From: Oscillatoria sp. CS-180 | Lineage (GTDB): Bacteria > Cyanobacteriota > Cyanobacteriia > Phormidesmidales > Phormidesmidaceae | DNA length: 64,000 nt | NCBI RefSeq assembly: GCF_028330965.1 | Contig: NZ_JAQMUB010000083.1 | Span: 85,553-149,552 of the forward strand | Reading direction: 5' to 3' | In this document: piece by piece, positions 47,370-56,312 of the stretch | How positions within the stretch are numbered: position 1 is the first letter of the stretch | How the letters are laid out: each line of letters opens with the position of its first letter | Made by a program: the position numbers and the translations under genes | The notes under the pieces: model-generated | The model's input: only the letters and a program-made list of their open reading frames with translations | Database searches by the model: none | Told to the model about the DNA's origin: nothing

Positions 47370-49040
47370 GTGGCCTCCTTGGGTTTGCCTGATCCCGATG
47401 CACTTTCTCTGGAGGCCCAAGTCGCTCAGCTGATAGTCGTTCGTGCCTCAGGGTTTCTATTTGATCATCAGCGCCGTTACCCTCAATGGGAATTGAACAA
47501 CGCTAAGCTTCAGCATTGCACTCAGTCCCTTGGCATAGGTGGCGTGATTCTGCTGGGTGGCAGTGCAGTCGAAGTTGGTGTGCGATCGCAACAGCTGCAA
47601 TCTTGGGCAGAGATTCCGCTGCTCTTGGCTGCGGATATAGAAGAGGGTGCGGGGCAGCGGTTTGCAGGGGCAACTCACTTTCCACCACCGATGGCGTTGT
47701 CTCAAGTTGCTCGGCACGACGTATCTCTTGCGTGTCAGTACGCAGAGCAGATGGGGAGCGCAACGGCTCAAGAGGCGATCGCGATTGGTCTGAACTGGAT
47801 TTTGGCTCCAGTTGTGGACGTTAATAACAATGTTGACAATCCAGTGATCAACGTTCGAGCGTTTGGTGACACGGTTGCAATAGTGACTCAACTGAGTCAA
47901 GCGTTCATTCGAGGTGCTCACCAATTCTCGATCCTGACTACGGCTAAGCATTTTCCAGGACACGGAGATACGACAGTAGACTCTCATCTCCACCTGCCTG
48001 TGATTGCTCATCATCGTTCACGGCTGGATCAGATAGAGCTTGCTCCCTTTCGAGCGGCTGTGGAGAGCGGCGTGGACGCTGTGATGACTGCTCATATTCA
48101 GGTCCCCACGCTCGACAGCAAGTGGCCAGCAACGCTTTCACCGTCGATCCTGACGCAACTGCTGCGGCAAGAGATGAAATTTAATGGGCTAGTGGTGACT
48201 GATGCTCTAATCATGGGAGCGATCGCGCACCAATACGGTCCTTACGATGCGGCAGTTTTAGCATTAGAGGCTGGCGCCGATGTCCTACTCATGCCTGCTG
48301 ATCCTGAGGGGACTATTCAAGCGATCTGTGAAGCTGTGCGGACGGGGCGTTTGTCAGCAAAAAGGATTGCTGCCTCAGTAGAACGTATTTGGCGGGCCAA
48401 ACAGAAAGCCAATCATCGTCTTTCGATTCCTCCCGAAACCTGTCACGCTTGGGAGCATACTCCGCCACCTCCTGTCCAACTGGAAGCATTGGCAAGTCAA
48501 ACGACCCGGCAGGTGCTGACTAGCGTTATTCAGGCTTCCACGCTAACGCGGGGTAACATACCTGCTCAGAATGATCCGAAAGATAGAGTTGAGAACCGAC
48601 GGGCGATCGTCATTGTCGATTCTGTTTTGGGGACTGATTGGCTGAATCCAACGGCACCCGCGATCGCTTTGCCAATGCAACAGGGATGGACAGTTCGCCT
48701 ACTCGATAATCAAGTGTGCTCAGTTGGCTTAGATGGTTTGAACACCTCTAATGAACCGACGCTGTTGCAGATTTTTAGTCGCGGTAATCCATTTAGAGGC
48801 AAGGCCGGACTGAGTCAGTGGACTGTGGAATGCTTTCAAACACTTGTCACACAAGGTCATTTAATCGGCTTAGTGGTCTATGGCAGTCCCTATGTATTTG
48901 AATTTCTATTGAAAGCACTACCAGTTAATACCGCTTATGGATTTACTTATGCTCAGACTCCTGAAGCTCAGAACATTGTTCTGTCACGCCTGTTGACTTC
49001 GACAGAAATGCCAGCTCGCAATCAGACTTTTACAGATTGA
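47370..49040 (+). CDS. Glycoside hydrolase family 3 (NagZ-like beta-N-acetylhexosaminidase)
   Basis: A 556-residue enzyme. The catalytic barrel (about 15-350) has the NagZ signatures LLLAADIEEGAGQRF, KHFPGHGDTTVDSHLHLP (catalytic His/Asp loop), MTAHIQVP and VTDALIMGA with the nucleophile Asp. It probably removes GlcNAc from peptidoglycan fragments. The C-terminal 200 residues form an added domain like that of larger GH3 enzymes. The start is GTG at 47370, two bases after the rbfA stop, so the genes are probably co-transcribed and coupled. No signal peptide, so cytoplasmic. Confidence 0.9.
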   Translation: MASLGLPDPDALSLEAQVAQLIVVRASGFLFDHQRRYPQWELNNAKLQHCTQSLGIGGVILLGGSAVEVGVRSQQLQSWAEIPLLLAADIEEGAGQRFAGATHFPPPMALSQVARHDVSLACQYAEQMGSATAQEAIAIGLNWILAPVVDVNNNVDNPVINVRAFGDTVAIVTQLSQAFIRGAHQFSILTTAKHFPGHGDTTVDSHLHLPVIAHHRSRLDQIELAPFRAAVESGVDAVMTAHIQVPTLDSKWPATLSPSILTQLLRQEMKFNGLVVTDALIMGAIAHQYGPYDAAVLALEAGADVLLMPADPEGTIQAICEAVRTGRLSAKRIAASVERIWRAKQKANHRLSIPPETCHAWEHTPPPPVQLEALASQTTRQVLTSVIQASTLTRGNIPAQNDPKDRVENRRAIVIVDSVLGTDWLNPTAPAIALPMQQGWTVRLLDNQVCSVGLDGLNTSNEPTLLQIFSRGNPFRGKAGLSQWTVECFQTLVTQGHLIGLVVYGSPYVFEFLLKALPVNTAYGFTYAQTPEAQNIVLSRLLTSTEMPARNQTFTD

Positions 49041-49370
49041 TGCTTTTCTGCTGCACATTGATCTCAGTTAGTTGCGTCTATCGACAGGATGAAATTCTCA
49101 ACGTTTTCTCAGAACTTCTTCAGATCGTCTTCAGCCATTCGTCGTTTAGTAATGAGGGTGCTGGTTTAATCTCCATACACCCTTACAGTGACAAGGCATC
49201 ATGCGCTGTTGCTCCTTTGATGGCGCTCGTTCTTGTTTTTCTAAGCATCTTGTTCAGGTCTGACACTAATTGTGGACTAGTCCTAGAACTAGCCTGAGCG
49301 AGCAACGTTGAGTCCTGTCGATAGATGCTTTCTACTGTTCACAGTTGCTGTTGTTTTCCGTTGGTTCTGT
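49041..49370. other. Intergenic region upstream of the YHS gene
   Basis: A 330-base spacer between co-directional genes; no terminator or gene recognised. Confidence 0.4.
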
Positions 49371-50162
49371 ATGAAAATTAAGTACTTGACTGCTTTCGTA
49401 GCCTCTGCTGCCCTTTCTGTAGGTGTAGCTGCTCTTCCGACTACCTTTAATACCGTTCAAGCTGATCCTTGTGCGGGTGTTGAAAATCCTTGTGCGGCGA
49501 ATCCCTGTGCGGCAAACCCCTGTGCAGCGGTTGATCCCTGCGCGGCAGTCGATCCTTGTGCAGCAAACCCCTGTGCGGCAACTGATCCCTGCGCAGCCAA
49601 ACCTTGTGCGGCTAATCCTTGCGCGGCAGCTGATCCTTGTGCAGCAGTTGATCCCTGTGCAGCAAACCCCTGTGCGGCAAATCCTTGTGCGGCAGCTGAT
49701 CCCTGTGCAGCTGCTGATGTTGTCACAGCGACTGAGCCCCCTCACGCGGAAGTTTACGTAGAAGAAGACAGTGGTTTGGCAATTCGAGGTGCTGATCCTG
49801 TTGCTTACTTCACTGAAGGTGAAGCTGTTTTAGGTAGTGCCGAATATGAATATGAGTGGAATGGAGTAACGTGGCGGTTCAGTAGTGCCACAAACAAAGA
49901 GATGTTTACTAATAATCCTGAGGCGTTTGCTCCTCAATATGGTGGCTATTGCGCTAAAGCTCTCAGTGAAGGCAACTTAGCATCCGTTGATCCTCGTGCT
50001 TGGAAAATCGTAGACGGCAAACTTTACCTCAATTACAGCATGGATGTACAAGCCCAGTGGCTGGCTGATGTGCCTGGCAATATTGAAAAGGCAGATGCTT
50101 TTTGGCCGACTGTTTTAGCAGAAAAGGTTCTTTACGAAAATCAGCTCTCTTGGGCACAGTAG
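49371..50162 (+). CDS. Secreted YHS-domain protein with 15 Pro-Cys-Ala repeats
   Basis: A 263-residue precursor from the ATG at 49371; upstream frame ignored because the signal peptide begins here. The signal peptide (to about residue 31) is followed by 15 units of (N/D/K)PCA(A/G), with one or two spacer residues in some, at residues 32-115. This is a Cys every 5-6 residues. The C-terminal part (about 130-260) matches the YHS-domain family: IRGADPVAYFTEG, YEWNGVTWRFSSATN, FAPQYGGYC and DPRAWKIVDGKLYLNY. YHS domains are linked to metal binding. The repeat could hold copper or other soft metals, or form disulfides; this is inference. A strong terminator follows. Confidence 0.9.
   Translation: MKIKYLTAFVASAALSVGVAALPTTFNTVQADPCAGVENPCAANPCAANPCAAVDPCAAVDPCAANPCAATDPCAAKPCAANPCAAADPCAAVDPCAANPCAANPCAAADPCAAADVVTATEPPHAEVYVEEDSGLAIRGADPVAYFTEGEAVLGSAEYEYEWNGVTWRFSSATNKEMFTNNPEAFAPQYGGYCAKALSEGNLASVDPRAWKIVDGKLYLNYSMDVQAQWLADVPGNIEKADAFWPTVLAEKVLYENQLSWAQ
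49464..49715 (+). repeat. Coding tandem repeat of 15-18 bp units
   Basis: Fifteen in-frame units of the form AAY-CCY-TGY-GCR-GCR, with an optional extra codon. Synonymous changes occur between units (TGT/TGC, GCA/GCG), so it is not a recent amplification of one unit, and the protein sequence has been kept. Confidence 0.9.
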
Positions 50163-50207
50163 GCTAAGAATCCGAGTCATAGTCTGTAGAGATTCCTAAG
50201 CCATCAT

Positions 50208-50260
50208 CCCCAGCAGGCATCAGGACACACTGCTTCTGAGTTTGCTGGGGTTTTGTTTTG
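50208..50260 (+). terminator. Intrinsic terminator after YHS gene
   Basis: An 8-bp perfect stem CCCCAGCA/TGCTGGGG with a 27-base loop followed by TTTTGTTTTG. It lies about 45 bases after the stop codon. Confidence 0.85.
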
Positions 50261-50695
50261 CAAAGAGGAACGAGGTGTAATGCAAACCGAGATAGCCGTC
50301 ACCAGTTCCATTAGGACAAAACGCGATCCGTTTGGTTAGGCTCCAGACACCTGAATGCTACGACGCTGATGATAGTTTCATTGGGGTCGTCAATTTATAC
50401 CTTCAGCACAGCTTATCCGTTAGGCTAATGTGACAATATGCTGATTTTGATGGGAGAGGCAGTCATTCTGTCTGTTCTCGAGTAACCTCTTATCATGTCG
50501 AGAGCGATCGCTCTAGCGTCTTGGTCGGCAACCTAAACCCTGGCAGCATAACGACTAGTTTGTTCTGGTTCGTGCTCTGGGCATTTCCTGACTAGAGAGT
50601 GAACATGCATTGCTCAAATCAACGATGCAGGTTGTGACTTTTAGATGTTTATTGCTAATGATGGTATTGCTGACTGATCTTCAGGTTTTCTCACC
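50261..50695. other. Intergenic region containing repeat copy 3
   Basis: A 435-base spacer. Apart from the degenerate repeat at 50291-50375 there is no supported feature. Confidence 0.45.
50291..50375 (+). repeat. Dispersed MITE-like repeat, copy 3 (degenerate)
   Basis: About 85 bp. The left end (ATAGCCGTCACCAGTTCC, then AGGACAAAACG) aligns closely with copy 4, as does a middle block (CACCTGAATGCTAC against CACCCGGATGCTAC). The right end is decayed. Confidence 0.6.
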
Positions 50696-51439
50696 ATGAC
50701 AACACGGCTTTCATCAGCTCGAAATTCAAAGGTGCGAAATAAAGCATCCTCCAAATCATCCAAACTGTTGAGATATTTCTGTGCAACCTTTTTATTGATT
50801 GCCGGTATCGTGGCGCTCAAGTGCGGTCTTGCATGGGCTTCTGAACGCTACGTTTACACACTGCCTATTTTAGGTGGCCTACTCAAGAGTTTAGAGCTGA
50901 TAGAAGTCACCAATGTGGTTATTTTTGCTATTTTAGGAGTCGGTTTGGGGGCTTTCACCCTGTGGTTACCTCGTCAGTGGGGACTGCTACCCAAAGTTCT
51001 GCCTCTTGTTATTGCAGTGCCACTCGTCTTCATGAGTGGCTATGCAGTGCGTTACCACGTCTGGGTTCAACAAGTTGCTGTGCAGTCGGAACTCCTACCC
51101 ACCCAGGCCCAAAGAGTCACAAATGCTCTACTGGAGCAAGCCACTGGCAATCAAGGCGTTGTTGGATTTTTTCGATACACCATCCAAGTGCCTATTCTGC
51201 CCACGGATTTGCGAGCATTGCAGAGTATTGATGAGGATGACAAGTGGTTCCGCTCTGAGCTAACCCGATTTAGCGGGCTTGAGCCTGGCCTATTCAGCAT
51301 GGTATTTAAGCTGACAGGTTGGGGAATTCGGCTCTTTTACACGCTGCTTGCTACTGTCACAGCTGTGATCTACTTTGCCAAAGGAATTGTATGGGCTAAT
51401 CAAAATCGTCAGCCGTTGCCTCAGCTGACTGGGAAATAG
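50696..51439 (+). CDS. Integral membrane protein of unknown function
   Basis: A 247-residue protein with a basic Ser-rich N-terminus and about four hydrophobic segments (near residues 27-47, 70-90, 100-118 and 200-225). Between the last two lies a soluble loop of about 80 residues. No family motif is recognised. Expressed alone or with mobA, 80 bases downstream on the same strand. Confidence 0.68.
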   Translation: MTTRLSSARNSKVRNKASSKSSKLLRYFCATFLLIAGIVALKCGLAWASERYVYTLPILGGLLKSLELIEVTNVVIFAILGVGLGAFTLWLPRQWGLLPKVLPLVIAVPLVFMSGYAVRYHVWVQQVAVQSELLPTQAQRVTNALLEQATGNQGVVGFFRYTIQVPILPTDLRALQSIDEDDKWFRSELTRFSGLEPGLFSMVFKLTGWGIRLFYTLLATVTAVIYFAKGIVWANQNRQPLPQLTGK

Positions 51440-51519
51440 CGCTGACAGACTTTGTGTCAATTCAATCAGCAATCTCCAAAGTTGCTGCAGAATCTTGATC
51501 CATTGAAGGGGAAGTTGTT

Positions 51520-52107
51520 GTGAGATTAGCCGTGCTCCTTTTGGCAGGAGGTAACAGCCAGCGGATGGGGCAAGATAAGCTACTGCTTAAAAAAGAAGGC
51601 ATTTCTCTTCTCCGACGCACTTGGGAAATTGCTCAGACGCTAACGCCAGATGTATGGGTTGTGACCTCTCGTCGCGATCGCTATCAGATCGAATTACCCA
51701 AAGCCGCAAAATGGATCGCAGAACCGCCGCCCGCGCCGAACGAAAGTCCAGCCGGACCATTGGTCGCATTCAGTCAAGCCTTGGCGCAGGTCAATACAGA
51801 TTGGGTTTTGCTCTTAGCTTGCGACTTACCCAATTTACAGTCCAATGTTCTACATCGATGGACAGCAGAACTTGCCCAGATTCCTGACAACGCGATCGCT
51901 TATGTTCCGCGTCATGGTGATGATTGGGAACCTCTGTGCGGTTTCTATCGGTCGTCTTGTCTGTCCAGTTTGAAGTCCTATCAGGCTAGTGGACAGCGCT
52001 CGTTTCAAACTTGGCTCGATCAGCAAACTGTGATCCCCGTTCTTGCCGTATCACCAGACATGCTGGCGAACTGTAATACTCCTGAAGACCGAAATACACT
52101 TCTCTAA
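51520..52107 (+). CDS. mobA: Molybdenum cofactor guanylyltransferase
   Basis: Joins GMP to molybdopterin to form the guanine dinucleotide cofactor used by DMSO-reductase-family enzymes. The 195-residue Rossmann-like protein has LLLAGGNSQRMGQDKLLL (GTP-binding loop and Lys), the middle Asp in LLLACDLPNL, and PLCGFYRSSC. The start is GTG at 51520, with GAAGGGGAAG upstream. The protein is complete. No other molybdenum genes are next to it. Confidence 0.88.
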   Translation: MRLAVLLLAGGNSQRMGQDKLLLKKEGISLLRRTWEIAQTLTPDVWVVTSRRDRYQIELPKAAKWIAEPPPAPNESPAGPLVAFSQALAQVNTDWVLLLACDLPNLQSNVLHRWTAELAQIPDNAIAYVPRHGDDWEPLCGFYRSSCLSSLKSYQASGQRSFQTWLDQQTVIPVLAVSPDMLANCNTPEDRNTLL

Positions 52108-52202
52108 AATCTCTCTCTGATAACAGGTCGATCTCTCAAGACAATTTCTAGAGGAGAGTAGATCTCTTAAGCAAAAGATAGCTATGTTAGCTGATAAGGT
52201 GT

Positions 52203-52550
52203 TTGGCTAAGGTGAAAATCTTGTCGCGATCGCCCACCGATCATCTGTTTGCCAAATTTCAATCAAAACCAGTTACTGAGCCTGTGACTCGTAAGCGTTC
52301 CTTACCCGAAACAACTGCATATGTCCGTATCACTTACCAGTCGTGGAAATTAGGACGGCTTGAGGGTGAAGTTCGTGCCAATGACTATGAATGGCAGTTC
52401 CAATGGCAGTTTTCTAAGGGTGGCCTGACAATAGAACCTTCTCTAGGAAGAGCCTTAATTCGTGAACCGCTAGGTCGGTTTCTTGAACAATTTGATTACC
52501 AATTGGAAGCTGGAGGTGACTACTCGTTCGTTATTCGAGCGAAGTTATAG
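52203..52550 (+). CDS. Conserved cyanobacterial-type protein (DUF3146-like)
   Basis: A 115-residue protein with a variable N-terminus and a core TAYVRITYQSWKLGRLEGEV, YEWQFQWQF and LGRALIREPLGRFLE. I recall this pattern from cyanobacterial proteins grouped as DUF3146; the label is from memory. The start is TTG at 52203, or GTG at 52212. Function unknown. Confidence 0.7.
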   Translation: MAKVKILSRSPTDHLFAKFQSKPVTEPVTRKRSLPETTAYVRITYQSWKLGRLEGEVRANDYEWQFQWQFSKGGLTIEPSLGRALIREPLGRFLEQFDYQLEAGGDYSFVIRAKL

Positions 52551-52590
52551 GTAATCAAGCACAAGGGGACGCTCTTGAAGATTGATGGGA

Positions 52591-52692
52591 TATAGCCGTT
52601 GCCAGTTCCGTGAGGACAAAACGACGAACCATCTAGCTATCCGCTAAGCACCCGGATGCTACTGGGCACACAAGTCTAAGGCCAGAGCGATA
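52591..52692 (+). repeat. Dispersed MITE-like repeat, copy 4
   Basis: A 102-bp copy with ends TATAGCCGTTGCCA and, read inward from the right, TATCGCTCTGGCC. It ends 4 bases before the stop of the RuvX-like gene at 52697. Shares AGTTCCGTGAGGACAAAACG with copy 3 (two changes). Confidence 0.78.
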
Positions 52693-52696
52693 AAAA

Positions 52697-53146
52697 CTAA
52701 TTCTGGATGAGGCGATTCAAATATCGCTCAATCAGCAGCATAGCCACAATGTCATCAATAGGCACACTGGGCTGGCGTAGTCCCTGCGGTAGCAGCCGCT
52801 GTAGTCCTTTGGGGGGGTGAAGTTGCCAGTAGCGATCTCGTGCTTCTAAGGAAGAGTATCTTTCATCAACCAGAACGACTCGCAAAGGACTACTGAGTTG
52901 CGCCAGCATCTCTTTCCATTCGCTAGCTGAGGTTTGATCTCCCATGACAATTAGCGAAATAGGCAATTGCTTTTGTAGCTGTTCAACAGTACTCAAAACG
53001 GCTTCTGATGCAACGACAGACCGATGAAATAGCGTACGGTCTAATCCCATAACGGCTATTCCACATTTTTGACGTCCAGGATCGAATCCTAGAATGACAG
53101 GTTGAGAACACGTATCAGCTGTTGAAACCACAGAATTGATAGCCAA
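52697..53146 (-). CDS. RuvX/YqgF-like RNase H-fold nuclease
   Basis: A 149-residue protein with the YqgF acidic residues: the first Asp in ILGFDPGRQKCGIAV, Glu in VLVDERYSSLEARDRYW, and Asp in IDDIVAMLLIERYL. YqgF/RuvX proteins process the 5' end of 16S rRNA or resolve Holliday junctions. The sequence is more divergent than a housekeeping YqgF and may be the cyanobacterial paralogue. The start is TTG at 53146. Repeat copy 4 lies directly at its 3' end. Confidence 0.78.
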   Translation of the reverse strand: MAINSVVSTADTCSQPVILGFDPGRQKCGIAVMGLDRTLFHRSVVASEAVLSTVEQLQKQLPISLIVMGDQTSASEWKEMLAQLSSPLRVVLVDERYSSLEARDRYWQLHPPKGLQRLLPQGLRQPSVPIDDIVAMLLIERYLNRLIQN

Positions 53147-53466
53147 AAACGGTATTGACTTGTTTACTCATCACAACTGTTACAGCGGAATTCGCAGTCG
53201 TAACGTTATGTTACTTGATTGAGTCATTGTCCTCAGCATTAATCAGCACTAAGAGACGTTCAATCAAGACTACATTATCAATAACACTGGACTCTCTATT
53301 TGAGACGAGAGATGGCTGTGACGATCGGTCAAGGTGACTGATCCCCGATTGGGAACTTCTTGAACTGGCACAGTCGTCATGATTACCGCGATCGCTTTCC
53401 CTACTGCTGCCTGGATACATTAACGATCTTGCTGAAAGATAGCAGAGGTCATCGTTGGTTAATTGC
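53147..53466. other. Intergenic spacer
   Basis: A 320-base spacer between two minus-strand genes. Short open frames on both strands lack coding character. Confidence 0.4.
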
Positions 53467-53934
53467 TTATTCCTCGTTATTCTGCCGTGCCTGAAATTCT
53501 GCTTCACGCTGCTCAAGTTCTTCTCTTTCAATTTTGAGTTTACGTTCTAATTCTTGAATTTCGTCGCGGCGGGCAGCCGTTTCAAGGGCGCGGCGTTCAA
53601 CCTCTTGGCTTTCCAAAGTTAGTGACTGACGCCACTGTTCAGCTCGTTCAGCTTCTTTAGCCAAGAACTCGGGCGTGATCCCCTGAGACAAAAACTCCTC
53701 AACTATGTTTACGAGCCAGGGAACTACATCCTCAACAGTCGTCACTTTAGAGAGGTCCTCTTCAATGTGCACAAGAATAATTGCCCCATTTCCAACGCCC
53801 AGGGCAATGTCTGTTTCTACTGATTTCTCCTTCGGGAGTTTTTCCCAAAGATAGTCATCAACCTGTCGTGCTAATAGTTGCAAGACAGCGTTTCCAAGGA
53901 AGGAGGCGCGCTCTACCTTTGCCAGATAACGCAT
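53467..53934 (-). CDS. Protein with C-terminal coiled coil, function unknown
   Basis: 155 residues from the ATG at 53934 (RYLAKVERASFLGNAVLQLLARQ); the frame extends 14 codons upstream. The N-terminal half (about 1-95) is a mixed alpha/beta region with an acidic segment (IEEDLSKVTTVEDVVPWLVNIV). The C-terminal part (about 98-155) is a long Glu/Arg-rich coiled coil. No catalytic motif. It resembles conserved cyanobacterial proteins of unknown role. Confidence 0.7.
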   Translation of the reverse strand: MRYLAKVERASFLGNAVLQLLARQVDDYLWEKLPKEKSVETDIALGVGNGAIILVHIEEDLSKVTTVEDVVPWLVNIVEEFLSQGITPEFLAKEAERAEQWRQSLTLESQEVERRALETAARRDEIQELERKLKIEREELEQREAEFQARQNNEE

Positions 53935-54185
53935 GGATTTGGGATGGTTCCTATGGGTTGAGTATACCCTTACCACTGACTAAAGAGACTTACAGCGTCT
54001 CAGAGTCAGAAAAGACTGTGCCACAAAAACGATAGGCACACAGCATAAACCTAAGCGGGTCGCGATCGCAGTACAACACAGAGGAATTCGCGTGCTGCTG
54101 TTTCTGCTTCTTCATCTGTATGTAGACAGCGTTACAAGGGTCAGCTACTAACGTTCTTCACCCATTGACAGCTGTGTCTGGAACT

Positions 54186-54857
54186 ATGAGTTATTCATTT
54201 TCTACACCTTGGACATCCGCTCAGACTGCTTTGTCAGCTTTGCGGGACGGTAATCCCACGCAGTTATCGAACTATGACCTGATTGAACGCTGCCGCCTTC
54301 AGCGACGCCCCGATAAGGTGACCTTTGCTGAATTAGTTAAGCGGTATCAGTCCTATGTTGAGCGACTGCTTTTCCATCTCGCTCCAGATTGGTCCGACCG
54401 AGCTGACCTGACCCAGGAAGTCTGGATCCGGGTCTACCGTAATTTACACAAATTACAAGAAACTGGACGCTTCAAGGGCTGGCTAGGTCGTATCACAACC
54501 AACCTGTTTTATGACGAGCTACGTAAGCGTAAGCGCCATCAGCCTCCTCTCTCTTTGGATGCCCCTAGAGTTTTGGAAGATGGAGAACTGGAATGGGAAG
54601 TACCTTCTGAAACTCCTAATCCTGTAGATAATCTCATGACTCAGGAATTCTATACGCAGCTTGAACACGCAATCTCGGAACTGCCGGAAGTGTTTCGAAC
54701 CACGATTGTCCTGCGAGAAATTCAGGGACTGAGTTATGAAGAGATTGCTGATATTACCGGCGTATCTTTAGGAACTGTGAAATCCAGGATTGCTCGTGCC
54801 CGTCATCGGTTACAGAAGGATTTGGACGCATATCTCAAAACCGAGGCACTAGCGTAG
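54186..54857 (+). CDS. sigG: ECF sigma factor, SigG-like
   Basis: An RNA polymerase group 4 sigma factor of 223 residues from the ATG at 54186. Region 2 has FAELVKRYQSYVERLL, DLTQEVWIRVYRNLHKL and GWLGRITTNLFYDELRKRK. Region 4 has LPEVFRTTIVLREIQGLSYEEIADITGVSLGTVKSRIARAR. An anti-sigma-like gene follows, matching the cyanobacterial SigG plus anti-sigma pair. The symbol is assigned by resemblance and context. Confidence 0.88.
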   Translation: MSYSFSTPWTSAQTALSALRDGNPTQLSNYDLIERCRLQRRPDKVTFAELVKRYQSYVERLLFHLAPDWSDRADLTQEVWIRVYRNLHKLQETGRFKGWLGRITTNLFYDELRKRKRHQPPLSLDAPRVLEDGELEWEVPSETPNPVDNLMTQEFYTQLEHAISELPEVFRTTIVLREIQGLSYEEIADITGVSLGTVKSRIARARHRLQKDLDAYLKTEALA

Positions 54858-55188
54858 TTTTCGAAGTGCGATTCGGGCTGTTCATGAAATCTTACTTAAT
54901 CAGGATCTAATTTAATAAAAGTTGCCAGTATTATGGGGACTGGTCAAAAACAGAGGTGTTTTTCCATCGTGACTTCACCCTGTTTTTGTCTAGATGTTCT
55001 TTGCTGCGATTAGCGGAGTTCTTCCGGGTAAGCTAGCTGAGGTTATTCAGTGTGCCTTTGCTGGAACTCTGTTACCCCTAAAGAACGTCTATATTCTGTA
55101 GCTGAGTTCGTTTTGAACTCACGCTGTCAACGCCTAGTTTGGCAAAGAGCAACGATTAAGCTCCCTATCCTGTTTAGAGCACAACGCG
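54858..55188. other. Spacer between sigma and anti-sigma genes
   Basis: 331 bases without a supported gene; an internal promoter or processing site is possible. No hairpin with a T tract was seen. Confidence 0.4.
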
Positions 55189-55665
55189 ATGAGTCAACAT
55201 AGAGACTTAGACGTCACGAAACGCGATCGCTTCGAGTTGTTGAGCGCCTTCCTAGATGGGGAAGTGTCGCCAGATGAGCGTCGCTTAGTGATGGCCTGGT
55301 TAACAGATGATCCGGAAACACAGTGTTTGTATCGGCGGCTATTGCAGATTCGCCGAGGGTTTCAAACAATTGGATGTGAGCATTGGCAGACAGATCTGCC
55401 AGCTGATACAGCAACAGCAGTGGTTTCCAAACTAAACCGTCGATTCAAACTGACCTGTATGGCAGGCATGACGGCTGCTGCTGCCGCCGTGGTTGCCGTC
55501 TTCTCGGGGGCTTTGAATTACCCCATGGGCCAAATTGGCTGGACACCACAATCCATTTCTGCCAGCTCCGAAGACAGTTTACAAATTGCCCTCGATCAGC
55601 CTCCCATTGCCATTCCTAAGCCAGCGAGCGTCTCTGATATCGCGCCGATAGACTCGACCTTCTAA
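55189..55665 (+). CDS. Probable membrane-anchored anti-sigma factor
   Basis: A 158-residue protein. The cytoplasmic N-terminus (RFELLSAFLDGEVSPDERR, then DDPETQCLYRRLLQIRRGF) matches the helical anti-sigma domain that grips ECF sigma factors. The zinc-type HxxxCxxC motif is absent, so it is not a redox-sensing ZAS protein. One membrane segment lies at about 91-112. The short C-terminus would lie outside the membrane. Position behind sigG supports the role. Confidence 0.78.
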   Translation: MSQHRDLDVTKRDRFELLSAFLDGEVSPDERRLVMAWLTDDPETQCLYRRLLQIRRGFQTIGCEHWQTDLPADTATAVVSKLNRRFKLTCMAGMTAAAAAVVAVFSGALNYPMGQIGWTPQSISASSEDSLQIALDQPPIAIPKPASVSDIAPIDSTF

Positions 55666-55724
55666 AACGTTCTGGGTTTAAATCTGCGTGAATTGACTGA
55701 GCATTGAAACTGAAGATACGAATA

Positions 55725-55754
55725 GGGGCTTTGTCATCAAAAAAACAAAGCCCC
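55725..55754 (+). terminator. Probable terminator after anti-sigma gene
   Basis: A 10-bp perfect stem GGGGCTTTGT/ACAAAGCCCC with a 10-base loop about 60 bases after the stop. The downstream T run is short (CATTTG). Confidence 0.6.
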
Positions 55755-55814
55755 CATTTGCGTAGGTTTATTGTGATAGAGCAAATCTTATTGAATTGAC
55801 TCACTCTTGGAAGC

Positions 55815-55917
55815 TACAACTGTAGCTGTCTAGGCGTTACGCTTAGATGCCACTGGGCGCTTAGCGCATCGTTAGATAGTTCACTGTCTTGTCCCAGCAG
55901 AGCCGACGACAGTCATA
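55815..55917 (-). repeat. Dispersed MITE-like repeat, copy 5
   Basis: A 103-bp copy in the same orientation as copies 1 and 2. The left end aligns with copy 1 at 15 of 20 bases, and the internal CTGTCTTGTCC block is kept. More diverged than copies 1 and 2. Confidence 0.68.
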
Positions 55918-56312
55918 CCAATAAAACTGGTTTAAGGACATCTCTAGGAAAGAATTGGTCGCTGGTAGGGTGTCATTAGCACAACGTGATGCACTACAGT
56001 CGAGTTTTGTATAGCGGCGGTATGCATTAGTCAAGCACATCCTATTCCCCATTCTTTACTCCCTCAAGACACTGATATGTACTTGACCAAGCTGCACAGG
56101 GCTATATTTTCAGAAATCTCTTAAGTGAAACCGACAATTCACCAAAACGAGTGGTGCCACTTATTAGGCATTCGTTTTAGTGATTGTTGTCTTGGAGGCC
56201 AAAGTCATGTGTTAACTAGTACATTTTGTCTAACACACATATAGAGTTTTTATTAATCAATTGAGAAAAAGTGCGCTATATTTAGCCTACTCAAATCGTC
56301 TTGCCCCTCAAT

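Larger units (their letters stand above)
55666..56312. other. Long intergenic region with hairpin and repeat copy 5
   Basis: About 650 bases. It holds a hairpin at 55725-55754 and a dispersed repeat at 55815-55917. The remaining part is AT-rich with no supported gene. Confidence 0.5.

Noticed and set aside
49464..49715. Possible CRISPR-like array from regularly spaced repeats
   Set aside because: The units are 15-18 bp, contiguous, in frame and coding, with no spacers. No CRISPR array was found in the window.
49457..49726. Open frame on the minus strand rich in AAQG repeats
   Set aside because: It is the antisense shadow of the Pro-Cys-Ala repeat; the plus-strand product has a signal peptide, a YHS domain and a terminator.
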